From assembly GCA_003150615.1 (NCBI GenBank), contig QALN01000013.1, forward strand, positions 1 to 64,000: 64,000 nucleotides of DNA. Reading direction: 5' to 3'. Source of the DNA: Flavobacteriales bacterium (GTDB lineage: Bacteria > Bacteroidota > Bacteroidia > Flavobacteriales > UBA1820). The notes below the pieces were generated by a model, which was given only the letters and a program-made list of their open reading frames with translations, did no database searches and was not told where the DNA came from. Both the position numbers and the translations under genes were made by a program. Positions 6,829-15,028 of the stretch are shown piece by piece (position 1 is the stretch's first letter; each line of letters begins with the position of its first letter).

Positions 6829-6902
6829 TGGACCCGGCCGGACTTGAACCGACAACCTGCTGGTTATGAGCCAGATGATCCAACCAATTGATCTACGGGT
6901 CC
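6829..6902 (-). tRNA. tRNA-Met (anticodon CAT)
   Basis: This 74-base cloverleaf has acceptor GGACCCG/CGGGTCC, discriminator A, a D-arm with AATTGGTTG, anticodon loop CTCATAA and a T-arm with GTTCAAGTC. CAT could be an elongator Met tRNA or, if lysidine-modified, an Ile tRNA for ATA codons. The second reading is attractive because ATA is frequent here, but the sequence alone cannot settle it. Confidence 0.9.
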
Positions 6903-6966
6903 TAAATATACCACATCGTCTTTCACAAGAGGATGTGGAACGGAATTTCTCGAAAATTATATAGTA

Positions 6967-7566
6967 TTATGAAATTATTGTCCAACATTCTAGCATATAG
7001 CACCAATCCTCGAACGGGAATGTCTCTATACCTGACCTACCCCATTCCGTCCCCCAACTGTTCTGTAGGACGAAGCCGGCCTTGTCCCATCCGGTGAGGA
7101 TAACGGCATGACCTCCCAAGTTCTGTCCTTGGCCTTGCCAGAATCGATTACCATAATTATAGCAATACAGACCTATAACCAGAGGACCATTCAGCATCAA
7201 CGCCACTTTAGCTGATACCGGATCTATGATCCTAGCGTAACTGTTTATTTTCTCCCCATCTACGCCTACGTTCTTGATAGACTTGATAGCGTCACGAAGA
7301 ACCATACCGTCCTGGTCCTTATCCTCTCTCAGATCATATATATCGTAAGGAGATATTTTAGCTGGTCTTTTGATATCCTTTATAGCTTTTCTCCAGTTAA
7401 GGATCTCAGCCAGGCTTACGGCTGCGCAAATAGGGGAAGAACCTTGATCTACCACGCTATCGACATTATTGATCTTATACTCATCAGGAACAGCCTCATG
7501 TTGCATATTCATGATAGCGTCCCTATCATCCGCTGGTGATGGTATGTAACCTAGTCCGTAACTCAT
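6967..7566 (-). CDS. Papain-like (C1A) cysteine peptidase
   Basis: This 199-residue protein carries the full papain signature: Gln41 and Cys47 in DQGSSPICAA, His153 in GGHAVILTGWD and Asn169 in LQNSWGTEWG. These give the oxyanion-hole Gln and the Cys-His-Asn triad. There is no signal peptide and no long propeptide, so it should act in the cytoplasm or virion. C1A peptidases occur in some large gut phages, where they may process virion or host proteins; the target is unknown. It overlaps the upstream lipoprotein gene by 4 bases, so the two are co-translated. Confidence 0.88.
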   Translation of the reverse strand: MSYGLGYIPSPADDRDAIMNMQHEAVPDEYKINNVDSVVDQGSSPICAAVSLAEILNWRKAIKDIKRPAKISPYDIYDLREDKDQDGMVLRDAIKSIKNVGVDGEKINSYARIIDPVSAKVALMLNGPLVIGLYCYNYGNRFWQGQGQNLGGHAVILTGWDKAGFVLQNSWGTEWGRSGIETFPFEDWCYMLECWTIIS

Positions 7567-7877
7567 TTTTTATCTTTTTTATGATAGTCTATTATCTTGA
7601 TATTAAACGTATCGGATCTTTGCCTAACCTGTATTGACCCTCTAGCTTTTCCCTTGGCGTCGTACAGGGCGGTGAAACCAAAGTTATCGACCCGGCCGTC
7701 ATCCAGCGTAAACATCCACTCCTTCCATTGGCCCATCACGGTCCCGGAAGATACTATGGAATCCACCACATAAGATATATCAGTAGTATCGTACTCCGTA
7801 TAATAGGTTCTAGATGTACTACATCCGACAGCCGCTAAGGTAAATAACGTTACCAAGAAAAACAAGATTCTATTCAT
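7563..7877 (-). CDS. Small outer-membrane-type lipoprotein
   Basis: I chose the start at 7877, giving 104 residues, because a classical lipoprotein signal begins there: MNRILFFLVTLFTLAAVGC, with the lipidated Cys at residue 19. A longer frame from 7937 would bury the signal. The mature part is a small beta-rich domain with a TLDDGR turn and a basic tail. The 8-base overlap with the upstream gene supports this start. Phage lipoproteins expressed early often block superinfection; that role is inferred. Coupling to the cysteine peptidase gene is notable. Confidence 0.7.
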   Translation of the reverse strand: MNRILFFLVTLFTLAAVGCSTSRTYYTEYDTTDISYVVDSIVSSGTVMGQWKEWMFTLDDGRVDNFGFTALYDAKGKARGSIQVRQRSDTFNIKIIDYHKKDKK

Positions 7878-8490
7878 CTTTCTTAGTTTTTTTACGTTTT
7901 TTAGATTTCTTCTTCTCCTCAGTTTTATTCTCGACATTTACGTCATTTCCGGCATCGGTACCAGTAACCTCAGAGATATTATTTTCAGGTATATCGATAT
8001 GACCTGAATTAGGGTCCATCTTATCCTCCTCGACAATAACCTCATCAGACACATCACCATCTAAAGCCTCAGGATCAATATGATTTTCCAGATACTGGAT
8101 ACGATCTGACATAGCCTTATTTTGCTCCTCTATTTCCTTGTACCTTCTTCTAGCCTCATCGAGTAATTTAGATGATAGTTTATGTTTCTTCTCGATATCC
8201 ATATAAGCCCTTTTAAGAGTCTCTTTCTCTTTCACCGACTCATTATATAGCTCTCTTGATTTACTAAGCTCATTACCCATCTTAACGATATGAGAATCCT
8301 TGGAATCTATATCCATATCAAGAGAATCCACAAGTGTATTAAGATATCTTTCTTTTTCCTTCAATTCCGTTATCTTACTACGAGCATCCTCATAATTTCT
8401 TTTTAATCTACTTGAATAACTAATAGCCTCATCAAGATCTTTTTTTAGAGTATTTATATAACTACTCTTTACTATCTTCAATCCGAACAT
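7870..8490 (-). CDS. Long coiled-coil protein
   Basis: Residues 10-135 form an almost uninterrupted charged coiled coil with clear heptads. Residues 140-185 are acidic and disordered, and residues 187-206 are a Lys-rich tail (KKKSKKRKKTKK). No enzyme motif is seen. The pattern suits a scaffold, tether or DNA-associated structural protein. It overlaps its upstream neighbour by 29 bases and its downstream neighbour by 8, within one leftward operon. Function is unknown. Confidence 0.65.
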   Translation of the reverse strand: MFGLKIVKSSYINTLKKDLDEAISYSSRLKRNYEDARSKITELKEKERYLNTLVDSLDMDIDSKDSHIVKMGNELSKSRELYNESVKEKETLKRAYMDIEKKHKLSSKLLDEARRRYKEIEEQNKAMSDRIQYLENHIDPEALDGDVSDEVIVEEDKMDPNSGHIDIPENNISEVTGTDAGNDVNVENKTEEKKKSKKRKKTKKDE

Positions 8491-9010
8491 CTTTATTACT
8501 GTTATAAGTTCTACGAATATCGGCCTTTATCTTGCCGACTATAATTAACTCAGCTATATGCTTATCTTTCTCGACTATAGCTATATCCTTACGGACATTA
8601 GTGACTCTGATCGTAATATTCTCGTTATTAGAGAAAACGAACGGTGATCCTACCAAAGTGAGGCCTGTATCGTTGGTGAACGATGGCAGCATCATAACCA
8701 TCCCGACAGTATCATCCGGGAACGACGCCGATATGCCTGTGTCTATATCAAGAACATCACCTTGACCCAACGGGAAGGCATTACCTTGCTTGATAGGAAT
8801 ATCCTTTCCCAATGAGTTCCATGCCTTAGAGAATTTTAAAGAGTTGAGAAAAATTTTACCATCTTTCTCAACTATCCCTACCATTGGATCGCAATTCATG
8901 TGAACCTCATCAAGCTTATCATCCGGTTTTTCCTCAAATTCGTCAAGATCTCTGGTTGATGTAAATGACTTACTCTCCAGAAGTTTTTTGATATCTTCAA
9001 TCGTAGCCAT
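8462..9010 (-). CDS. dUTPase-fold protein lacking catalytic motifs (candidate)
   Basis: Residues 85-165 follow the order of the trimeric dUTPase/dCTP-deaminase fold: DIDTGISASFPDD, then MLPSFTNDTGLTLVGSP, then NITIRVTNV, then HIAELIIVGKI. These correspond to the strands around motifs 1 to 4. The DxG-DL, PRSG, IDxxYxGE and GFGST catalytic motifs are absent or altered. A true dUTPase lies 3 kb away. It may be a decoy, regulatory or structural homolog. The call rests on pattern resemblance and is moderate at best. Confidence 0.45.
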   Translation of the reverse strand: MATIEDIKKLLESKSFTSTRDLDEFEEKPDDKLDEVHMNCDPMVGIVEKDGKIFLNSLKFSKAWNSLGKDIPIKQGNAFPLGQGDVLDIDTGISASFPDDTVGMVMMLPSFTNDTGLTLVGSPFVFSNNENITIRVTNVRKDIAIVEKDKHIAELIIVGKIKADIRRTYNSNKDVRIEDSKE

Positions 9011-9011
9011 A

Positions 9012-9287
9012 CTATAATTTTATTATTAAATAAACGATCTTCAATCCTAACTTCAAATCAGATGTCTTTTCGAACATCTCCCTAAGAGGTAAGATAGTAG
9101 CGTCAAGATCTGACGCTACCCATTCTCCATCCTTATAATACATATTCTTTTCCTCGGAATACGCTACACAAGGTCGATGCCCTAAGTTCTTCATAACCGT
9201 ATCTACCTTATTTTGGGTAGGCATCGAGACACGGTTCACTTTAGTAGATATATTAAAATTACTTTCCATTAAATTATTCATTTTCAA
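9012..9287 (-). CDS. Hypothetical protein, 91 residues
   Basis: No family is recognised. The centre contains a short segment typical of small beta hairpins (NMYYKDGEWVAS), and the end is hydrophobic (LKIVYLIIKL). It lies one base from the next gene of the operon and 8 bases from the SSB gene, so it is co-transcribed with replication functions. Confidence 0.55.
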   Translation of the reverse strand: MKMNNLMESNFNISTKVNRVSMPTQNKVDTVMKNLGHRPCVAYSEEKNMYYKDGEWVASDLDATILPLREMFEKTSDLKLGLKIVYLIIKL

Positions 9288-9295
9288 TTAGTTAA

Positions 9296-10123
9296 TCAAA
9301 AAGGTAGGTCACTATCGTCTCCAAAAGGAGGATATTGAGGAGGTTGTTGCTGACCTCCAAAAGAAGGAGCTTGGGCTGTCTGAGGCGGAGCCTGCCGGTA
9401 TGATGGAGGAGGCGTCTGCGGCTGGGATTGCGGCTGATATGACAGTGGGGGCGTTTGCGTTGTAGCCTCACCAGCGTTGTTTTGGCTTGCCGACTGAACG
9501 GGTTTCACACCATCTGTCTTAATACTTTGAATATACTTATTAAGCACTTGATAGGCAAAAGCATCTTGAGCCGTATAATCAAACTTCTTATTCCCCATTA
9601 TATCAGTACTCTCAACTCTGTCAGGCCATCCATTCTGACCATTCTTATAATATTGCTGTATAAGTTCATCCCTTCCATCAGGAGTTTCCCTAGCATATGA
9701 GATAAAAAAATTACCCGGGGCATATTGATCTCCTTTCCTAGCGTGAGCTGGATTGATTACCACCTTACGCTTTAAATCAATATTAGGCAAGTATCTCACC
9801 AATGACTTAACATAATTATTAATACCTCCTTTTTGAGTCATCAAAGGAACATTTATAATATAGTTTCCTTCGTCATCGCTTATTTTTATAGCTACGTATT
9901 TAGTTTTTGCCCCGTTATAGTCAACCTCCCTTATCTCAATATCTGATAAATATCCCTCTATACCATTCCAAAATACTTTCCAATAAGATACAGCCCCGGT
10001 CTTATCATTCACATGTTCCTCATAACCTTCTTTAGGCTCCTTGGATGATTGATAAAGAACTCCACCACCACTTATCTTAAAGTAGTGATTATTAGATCCT
10101 AGCGAATTTTCACGAACTCCCAT
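9296..10123 (-). CDS. ssb: Single-stranded DNA-binding protein
   Basis: The protein has 275 residues. Residues 1-170 form a beta-rich, aromatic domain consistent with an OB-fold (segments YWKVFWNGIEGYLSDIEI and NYIINVPLM). Residues 205-265 are a Pro/Gln-rich disordered linker. The C-terminus is DDSDLPF, the acidic tip by which bacterial SSBs recruit partner proteins. It coats single-stranded DNA during replication and recombination. Its neighbours (sliding clamp, RuvC-like, RecA, helicase) fit. Sequence outside the tail is divergent, so the call rests mainly on tail, linker and context. Confidence 0.85.
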   Translation of the reverse strand: MGVRENSLGSNNHYFKISGGGVLYQSSKEPKEGYEEHVNDKTGAVSYWKVFWNGIEGYLSDIEIREVDYNGAKTKYVAIKISDDEGNYIINVPLMTQKGGINNYVKSLVRYLPNIDLKRKVVINPAHARKGDQYAPGNFFISYARETPDGRDELIQQYYKNGQNGWPDRVESTDIMGNKKFDYTAQDAFAYQVLNKYIQSIKTDGVKPVQSASQNNAGEATTQTPPLSYQPQSQPQTPPPSYRQAPPQTAQAPSFGGQQQPPQYPPFGDDSDLPF

Positions 10124-10141
10124 ATTATATATATTTAAAAA

Positions 10142-11251
10142 TTAAACAATAATTGATGATGATAAGAAATACTCATTCTTATTATTTTCCCCATAAATCT
10201 TATTAAAATGAGATTTATGGTCATGCTCGATAACTATCCTATTATATGATATGTTTTTAACTATACCAAGATACCTACCACATAGCACATCGCATATAAT
10301 ATCATTACCGTTATGCGATAAAGCCGTAAGCCTTTCCTTACAAGATCTTCCAGACATAGGGTTCTCTGACATAATACCGCATCCTTTTTCAGTGAATATC
10401 AATCTACAATGATCGAACTCATTTACCTTGATATTATTCTGGAGGGCCTGGACGAGTAGATCCTTATCAAAGACATAGGTACTTGTTTTGACAAAATGCT
10501 CGTCCACGAACCTCCAGTTAGGATAATTACCGTCAAAGTGAATCTCATACATATCCATATCAGGGGTAGAGAAGTAAGTCCTAGTATCATCTACTTTGAT
10601 AGACAACGTATCTAATGACTTATTTATATGTTTATCAAGTAATAAAGAGGAGGCGTTTGATACCGGGATAAATACCTTCTCTACCTTATCCTGATTAGGG
10701 ATAAAATACCTGTAAATAGTATTCCTGTCAGTACTTACTATATTAATATTAATATCATCAATATCAATGACCACATTCTCTATGCAAGGATAAAGCTCGT
10801 TGATCTCCGTATAATTACTGGCCTTGTTAAGGACCGATACATAATCATTCATCTTAACATTAATACCTCCATCAGGGATATTATATACCATAGGGAAAGT
10901 ATTTACGTCAAAGGCCGGACAGCTATACTCACCAGAGGCGTAGTATATAGTAATACTGTCCTTCTTATCGGAAAGCACGATCTTAATCTCACCATTCTTC
11001 TGTTTTTTTACAAACCTTATGAAAGAGCTTGCCTCTACCAAGAAAGAGAAGTTAGAATCAGACTCCACTTCCAGCTTCTCTATAACACATACCTTGGCGT
11101 TTACGGAAGTAATATAAGCTAGACTATTGATGATATCTATCTTAATATTCTTATAGAGTGAATTAGATCCGGCATTTTTAACAACCAATTCTAATTTACT
11201 TAACTTCTCATTCAATGATTTCGACAAGCACTTAAATAACATAATGAACAA
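10142..11251 (-). CDS. dnaN: DNA polymerase sliding clamp (beta-clamp, DnaN-like)
   Basis: This 369-residue protein has the length and three-part beta/alpha repetition of bacterial beta clamps. The third domain contains FDGNYPNWRFVDEHF, close to the DnaN hallmark DG.YPnyr.viP. The clamp encircles DNA and tethers the replicative polymerase, so the phage probably encodes a clamp-using polymerase elsewhere. The final residues do not show the usual MPMRL ending. Alternative starts at the first or fourth codon (Met1, Met4) are equally possible. A TATATTTG box lies 17-24 bases upstream. Confidence 0.88.
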   Translation of the reverse strand: MFIMLFKCLSKSLNEKLSKLELVVKNAGSNSLYKNIKIDIINSLAYITSVNAKVCVIEKLEVESDSNFSFLVEASSFIRFVKKQKNGEIKIVLSDKKDSITIYYASGEYSCPAFDVNTFPMVYNIPDGGINVKMNDYVSVLNKASNYTEINELYPCIENVVIDIDDININIVSTDRNTIYRYFIPNQDKVEKVFIPVSNASSLLLDKHINKSLDTLSIKVDDTRTYFSTPDMDMYEIHFDGNYPNWRFVDEHFVKTSTYVFDKDLLVQALQNNIKVNEFDHCRLIFTEKGCGIMSENPMSGRSCKERLTALSHNGNDIICDVLCGRYLGIVKNISYNRIVIEHDHKSHFNKIYGENNKNEYFLSSSIIV

Positions 11252-11267
11252 CCTTTATATTACATTG

Positions 11268-11275
11268 CAAATATA
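11268..11275 (-). promoter_or_regulatory. -7 element for the sliding-clamp/SSB operon
   Basis: TATATTTG lies on the minus strand 17 bases before the clamp start codon. The -33 element is not clear. It would start the operon running from the clamp gene towards the peptidase. Confidence 0.55.
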
Positions 11276-11318
11276 ATCATAATTATATTAATTAAAATAC
11301 AACAAACGCTTAATAGTA

Positions 11319-11903
11319 TTAAAATAACTTAAACTTACGTCTGATATACTCGGCTATAAGCGTAGCATCGCACATTCCATCTTGTATTTTGGTAGGTTGA
11401 ACTCCTTTACCTGACCATGGTTTTACGAAAGACACCAAAGGGAAAAGGCGTATGGCGCATCGGATGGAGGTAGCTTTCGTATCCAGCTTAGCCGCCGTAT
11501 ACACCCGATCGGCTGTCGTATGAAGCTCCTTCTGCCAGGTTTTTGGCTGTACCTCCTCGAACATGAACCTGACGTCCGGATGCGAGTGGTATCGCTCCAT
11601 CATCTCCACCATCATAGCGAAGAGCGCGTTTGGTTCCCGGCGCCGTCCGCCGAAGGTGAAGTTGCTGGCGGCTGAGCTGTTGTGGATGCTGTGGACGTCC
11701 TCGACGGCGATCGCCAGCGTTCCCCCACCTTCTTCTTGGATTTTATCCGCTGCGTCAAGGAAGAAACTTGATATGGCCCTAAGATCTATATCCCCTTTAG
11801 CTGATATCCTTGGTGTCATGATTACCTTAATCTCTCCGTTCTCCGGGATCATAGACAATCCTCCGGTATCTATACCCGGATCTATACCTATCACCGCATT
11901 CAT
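11319..11903 (-). CDS. RuvC-like Holliday junction resolvase
   Basis: The protein (194 residues) has the RNase H-like fold motifs of RuvC: GIDPGIDTGG with Asp8, AVEDVHS with Glu68, and QDGMCDATLIAEY with Asp175 and Asp179. These four acidic residues form the two-metal active site. Length matches RuvC. It would cut branched recombination or replication intermediates before packaging. It starts in a 4-base overlap with the gene upstream and belongs to the RecA/helicase operon. Confidence 0.88.
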   Translation of the reverse strand: MNAVIGIDPGIDTGGLSMIPENGEIKVIMTPRISAKGDIDLRAISSFFLDAADKIQEEGGGTLAIAVEDVHSIHNSSAASNFTFGGRRREPNALFAMMVEMMERYHSHPDVRFMFEEVQPKTWQKELHTTADRVYTAAKLDTKATSIRCAIRLFPLVSFVKPWSGKGVQPTKIQDGMCDATLIAEYIRRKFKLF

Positions 11904-12166
11904 ATTTTTAAGGTATATAATGAGTTAAAATCCTTCGGTCTAAACACCTGTATAGAGTTATCTGGATACAGACCTATATAATAACCGTAAAAAGCCCGTA
12001 AAACGCCATTTTCTAGTATTATATCCAAAGCCTTTACCTTATTACCATCAACCATAACATCAACCTCATCAGTCTTGTTAGATATCTTATCGAACCATTC
12101 AGGTATAGGATCAATACCGTACCTGAATGCGTTTATCGTTGATTTTATCGAGATATATGTTCCCAT
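11900..12166 (-). CDS. Small phage protein related to the N-terminal domain of the 209-residue protein
   Basis: I prefer the start at 12166 (88 residues, MGTYISIKSTIN...), two bases after the upstream stop, over the longer frame from 12214. Its end (YGYYIGLYPDNSIQVFRPKDFNSLY) follows the same pattern as the N-terminal domain encoded at 3735-4364. That is a small phage module ending in GDYI...F..Y. Function is unknown. It is coupled to both the RuvC-like gene and the gene upstream. Confidence 0.6.
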   Translation of the reverse strand: MGTYISIKSTINAFRYGIDPIPEWFDKISNKTDEVDVMVDGNKVKALDIILENGVLRAFYGYYIGLYPDNSIQVFRPKDFNSLYTLKI

Positions 12167-12167
12167 A

Positions 12168-12527
12168 TTAGATAAGATTACAATCGTCTCGTTTAACAAC
12201 CTTAAAATCGCCATTTCTAAGTAATATCGCTACATCAGATCTCGTATATGTGAGAGGCGTATACGATACCAAATGATAAGAAGCCTGTCCTGTCGCTGGT
12301 CGAACCGGTCTTAATACGGCTATGGCTATATCGCCGCCAAGTTCCGTACCACCGGTGACACCCTGTAGGCACATGTATATGAATCCCTCATACTCATATC
12401 TCTTCCCGATAAATTCACTCATGGGAATACCTACGAACAGATAGTTCTTTACATCCCCCTTCTTAACCTCGACAGCGTTCTCTACGCTGGATGGTATTAC
12501 GTCTACAAATTTTACTCCTATTGCCAT
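12168..12527 (-). CDS. Hypothetical protein, 119 residues
   Basis: No family is recognised. It looks like a compact beta protein (strand-rich, with GGTELGGDIAIAVLRP and SYHLVSYTPLTY). It lies two bases from the recA stop and continues the operon, so a recombination-associated or nucleotide-related role is possible but unproven. Confidence 0.6.
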   Translation of the reverse strand: MAIGVKFVDVIPSSVENAVEVKKGDVKNYLFVGIPMSEFIGKRYEYEGFIYMCLQGVTGGTELGGDIAIAVLRPVRPATGQASYHLVSYTPLTYTRSDVAILLRNGDFKVVKRDDCNLI

Positions 12528-12529
12528 GA

Positions 12530-13516
12530 TTACAAATTCAATTTAGTTCTTAACTCTTGACACAATTCTTGATTATCTCTCATGATACTTAACGTATTAT
12601 CCACCCCATTTCCTACCCGGACATCCCCGTACCAGTACCATGATCCTTTACGGGTAAAGATACCGGTTTCCTCGCATAACTTCAAAAGTTCAAGTTCCTT
12701 ATCAAACCCCACGCCATAATACAAGGCTGTCTCTGCTATTTGGAACGGAACGGCTGTCTTGTTCTTCAGAACCTTTATCCTAACCTCATGACCTACTGAA
12801 GATCCGTCCTCTCCTAATATAACCTTCTTTCTCGCCATCTCCATACGGATAGAGGCATAGAACTTAAGGGCGTTACCTCCGGTCGTTACCTTAGGATCGC
12901 CGTATATAACACCGATCTTCTCTCGGTACTGATTGATGAATACCAGAACACAGTCGCTTTTGTTTACGATTCCTGTAAGAACCCTCATGGCTTTAGACAT
13001 CAAACGAGCCTGCAATCCCATGTTGCTGTCTTCCATATCGCTCTCTATCTCCTTCTTCGGTACCAGATTGGCTACAGAATCTACGACAATAAATCCGACC
13101 TTCCCAGACTCGACTAACTTGGCTGTGATGTCAATAGCCAGCTCCCCGTAGCTTGGTTGGGAGATCAAAAACCGGTTTATATCCAATCCCATTTTCCTAG
13201 CGTACTCAATATCGAAAGCGTTCTCCACGTCTATTATAGCTACCAGCTTATCTGGATGTTTTTTCTGGAACTCGATCATACTTAACGTACACATCATAGT
13301 CTTGCCACAAGATTCCATCCCGACCAGCTCATGAATCCGGCCTACCGCCCATCCGCCGCCGAGGGCCTTATCCACCACCAGCGATCCAGTGCTTTCCCTT
13401 GGTATGGATATTATAGGCTTATCATCGCCAAAGTTCATTATTGAGCCTTCTCCAAGCTCTTTATTTAAAGATGATACTAACTCATCTACGTATGAAAAAA
13501 GTTCTTTCTTAGCCAT
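12530..13516 (-). CDS. recA: RecA recombinase
   Basis: This 328-residue protein is a full RecA core. Walker A is GMESCGKT (about residues 66-73), Walker B lies in VGFIVVDSVANLVPK, and the DNA-binding loops are recognisable in MGLQARLMSKAMR and GDPKVTTGGNALKFYAS. The AIIDVENAFD segment matches the usual FIDAEHALD. It forms filaments on single-stranded DNA and drives strand exchange. The C-terminal domain is short, as in phage RecA/UvsX-like proteins. It overlaps the helicase gene by one base. It is a plausible agent for recombination between the fibre-tip repeats at 57-59 kb. Confidence 0.95.
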   Translation of the reverse strand: MAKKELFSYVDELVSSLNKELGEGSIMNFGDDKPIISIPRESTGSLVVDKALGGGWAVGRIHELVGMESCGKTMMCTLSMIEFQKKHPDKLVAIIDVENAFDIEYARKMGLDINRFLISQPSYGELAIDITAKLVESGKVGFIVVDSVANLVPKKEIESDMEDSNMGLQARLMSKAMRVLTGIVNKSDCVLVFINQYREKIGVIYGDPKVTTGGNALKFYASIRMEMARKKVILGEDGSSVGHEVRIKVLKNKTAVPFQIAETALYYGVGFDKELELLKLCEETGIFTRKGSWYWYGDVRVGNGVDNTLSIMRDNQELCQELRTKLNL

Positions 13517-14925
13517 TATAATCCGTATTCATTGAAATCAAACAAATCCTGTTGTTTCTTGATCATATCCTTACCGATATCAGATATCTTTTCTGGATTT
13601 AAAACACCCTCATTCTCATCCACCTTATCTATGAAGTCAGATATCTTATCGCTTAGCAAAACCATATCTTCTTTAGGAATTGATTTTAGATAAAGACCGT
13701 CTATGGACCTACATCTTGATAGAGCGGTATATATCTGCCCTATTTCGAAGGCTCTGCTGATATCTACGAATATATTATCTAAAGTCATTCCCTGAGATTT
13801 ATGAACGGTTATGGCGTATCCTAACCTCAATGGATATTGTATTATACAGCCGCAAGAAATGCCTTCAAGAGAATCATCCACCTGCTTGTACTTTATCTTC
13901 TCCCACTTCTCTTTGGTTATCTCCACCTCAGTATCGTTATCTAGATGAACATATATCGTCTCATCAACAGTATCTATGCTGGTTATGATACCCATCGAAC
14001 CATTGACATACCCATTGCCGTTTCTGGTTATTAGGACCTTAGCTCCTACCTTTACTATAAGCTCATCCTCACAGGGAGCTACAGGCTTTTCCCCGAATAC
14101 AGTAGCATCGAACTTAAATACCTTATTATTGATCTTATCAAGATTAGTCTTATTTATCTCATAAGCTTCTTTATTAGTTGAGCATATAATTATAGTATTA
14201 TCCATATTATCCGGATACTTGACCCTACTATCCAATATCTGTCTTGACTCATCGGTAATAACCCCACATCTTATATCCTCAAGTACGGAAAGAAGCTGAG
14301 GATCTTTTTGACGGAATACGTTCTCGAAGGTAATGACCGAGAATCCTGACGCTCTTAATGCCTTTGATGAGAAAAAGAACCGGCTCTCATAATATTTGTC
14401 GATAAAATCATCCGCCGTCACCACAGGCGGTAGTTGTGATAGATCTCCAAACATAATCAACCTAACTCCACCGAAAGGTTCCTTGCTACGCCTGCATTGT
14501 CTAAGTATGTCAGCCACCTCATCAAGCAAATCAGGTCTTACCATACTGATCTCGTCGATAACGATAGTATCAAGATTCTTGATCTTCTTCTTCATAAACG
14601 GACTTACATCCACCTTATTAGACAACATACCTCTCTCGATAGAAGGGATATAAGGACCGTTCTTTATAGAGAAGAACGAATGAATGGTCTGTCCTCCGGC
14701 GTTCAACGCCGCTACTCCAGTTGGGGCTACGATAACGCACTTACCCAAGAACTTTACGATACGTTTCATGAACGTACTTTTACCACTACCGGCTCTACCG
14801 GTAATAAACAGATTCTCCCTAGTGGTGAAAATCTTCTTCAAGGCACGACCCTGCTCTACGTTTTTATCCACCGTCATAATATGACGAAGGAGGTCGTTTT
14901 CGTTTCTAAAATCCTCTTGTACCAT
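13516..14925 (-). CDS. SF1B DNA helicase, Pif1/RecD2-like
   Basis: This 469-residue protein contains Walker A GRAGSGKST (43-51), motif Ia VAPTGVAALNAGGQTIHSFF, Walker B IDEISMV, motif III FGDLSQLPPV, and the C-terminal motifs VHKSQGMTLDN and YTALSRCRS. These are the signature of Pif1/Dda/RecD2 5'-to-3' helicases. It probably unwinds recombination or replication intermediates. It is the first gene of the RecA/RuvC operon, with a -7 box 21-28 bases upstream of its start. Confidence 0.93.
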   Translation of the reverse strand: MVQEDFRNENDLLRHIMTVDKNVEQGRALKKIFTTRENLFITGRAGSGKSTFMKRIVKFLGKCVIVAPTGVAALNAGGQTIHSFFSIKNGPYIPSIERGMLSNKVDVSPFMKKKIKNLDTIVIDEISMVRPDLLDEVADILRQCRRSKEPFGGVRLIMFGDLSQLPPVVTADDFIDKYYESRFFFSSKALRASGFSVITFENVFRQKDPQLLSVLEDIRCGVITDESRQILDSRVKYPDNMDNTIIICSTNKEAYEINKTNLDKINNKVFKFDATVFGEKPVAPCEDELIVKVGAKVLITRNGNGYVNGSMGIITSIDTVDETIYVHLDNDTEVEITKEKWEKIKYKQVDDSLEGISCGCIIQYPLRLGYAITVHKSQGMTLDNIFVDISRAFEIGQIYTALSRCRSIDGLYLKSIPKEDMVLLSDKISDFIDKVDENEGVLNPEKISDIGKDMIKKQQDLFDFNEYGL

Positions 14926-14945
14926 GTCTTTTTAAGTTTATGGTA

Positions 14946-14953
14946 CAAAGATA
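14946..14953 (-). promoter_or_regulatory. -7 element for the helicase/RecA/RuvC operon
   Basis: TATCTTTG lies on the minus strand 20 bases before the helicase start codon. The -33 region is AT-rich without a clear TTTG. Confidence 0.6.
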
Positions 14954-15028
14954 CGAATAGTTATAATTAACTATTAAAAATAAATGTGAATAATATGTAA
15001 ATATTAAATTTTATATCTGATACTCAAA

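Noticed and set aside
14497..14970. A 157-residue rightward gene opposite the helicase
   Set aside because: It lies entirely opposite a well-supported helicase with all motifs and has no promoter or family signal.
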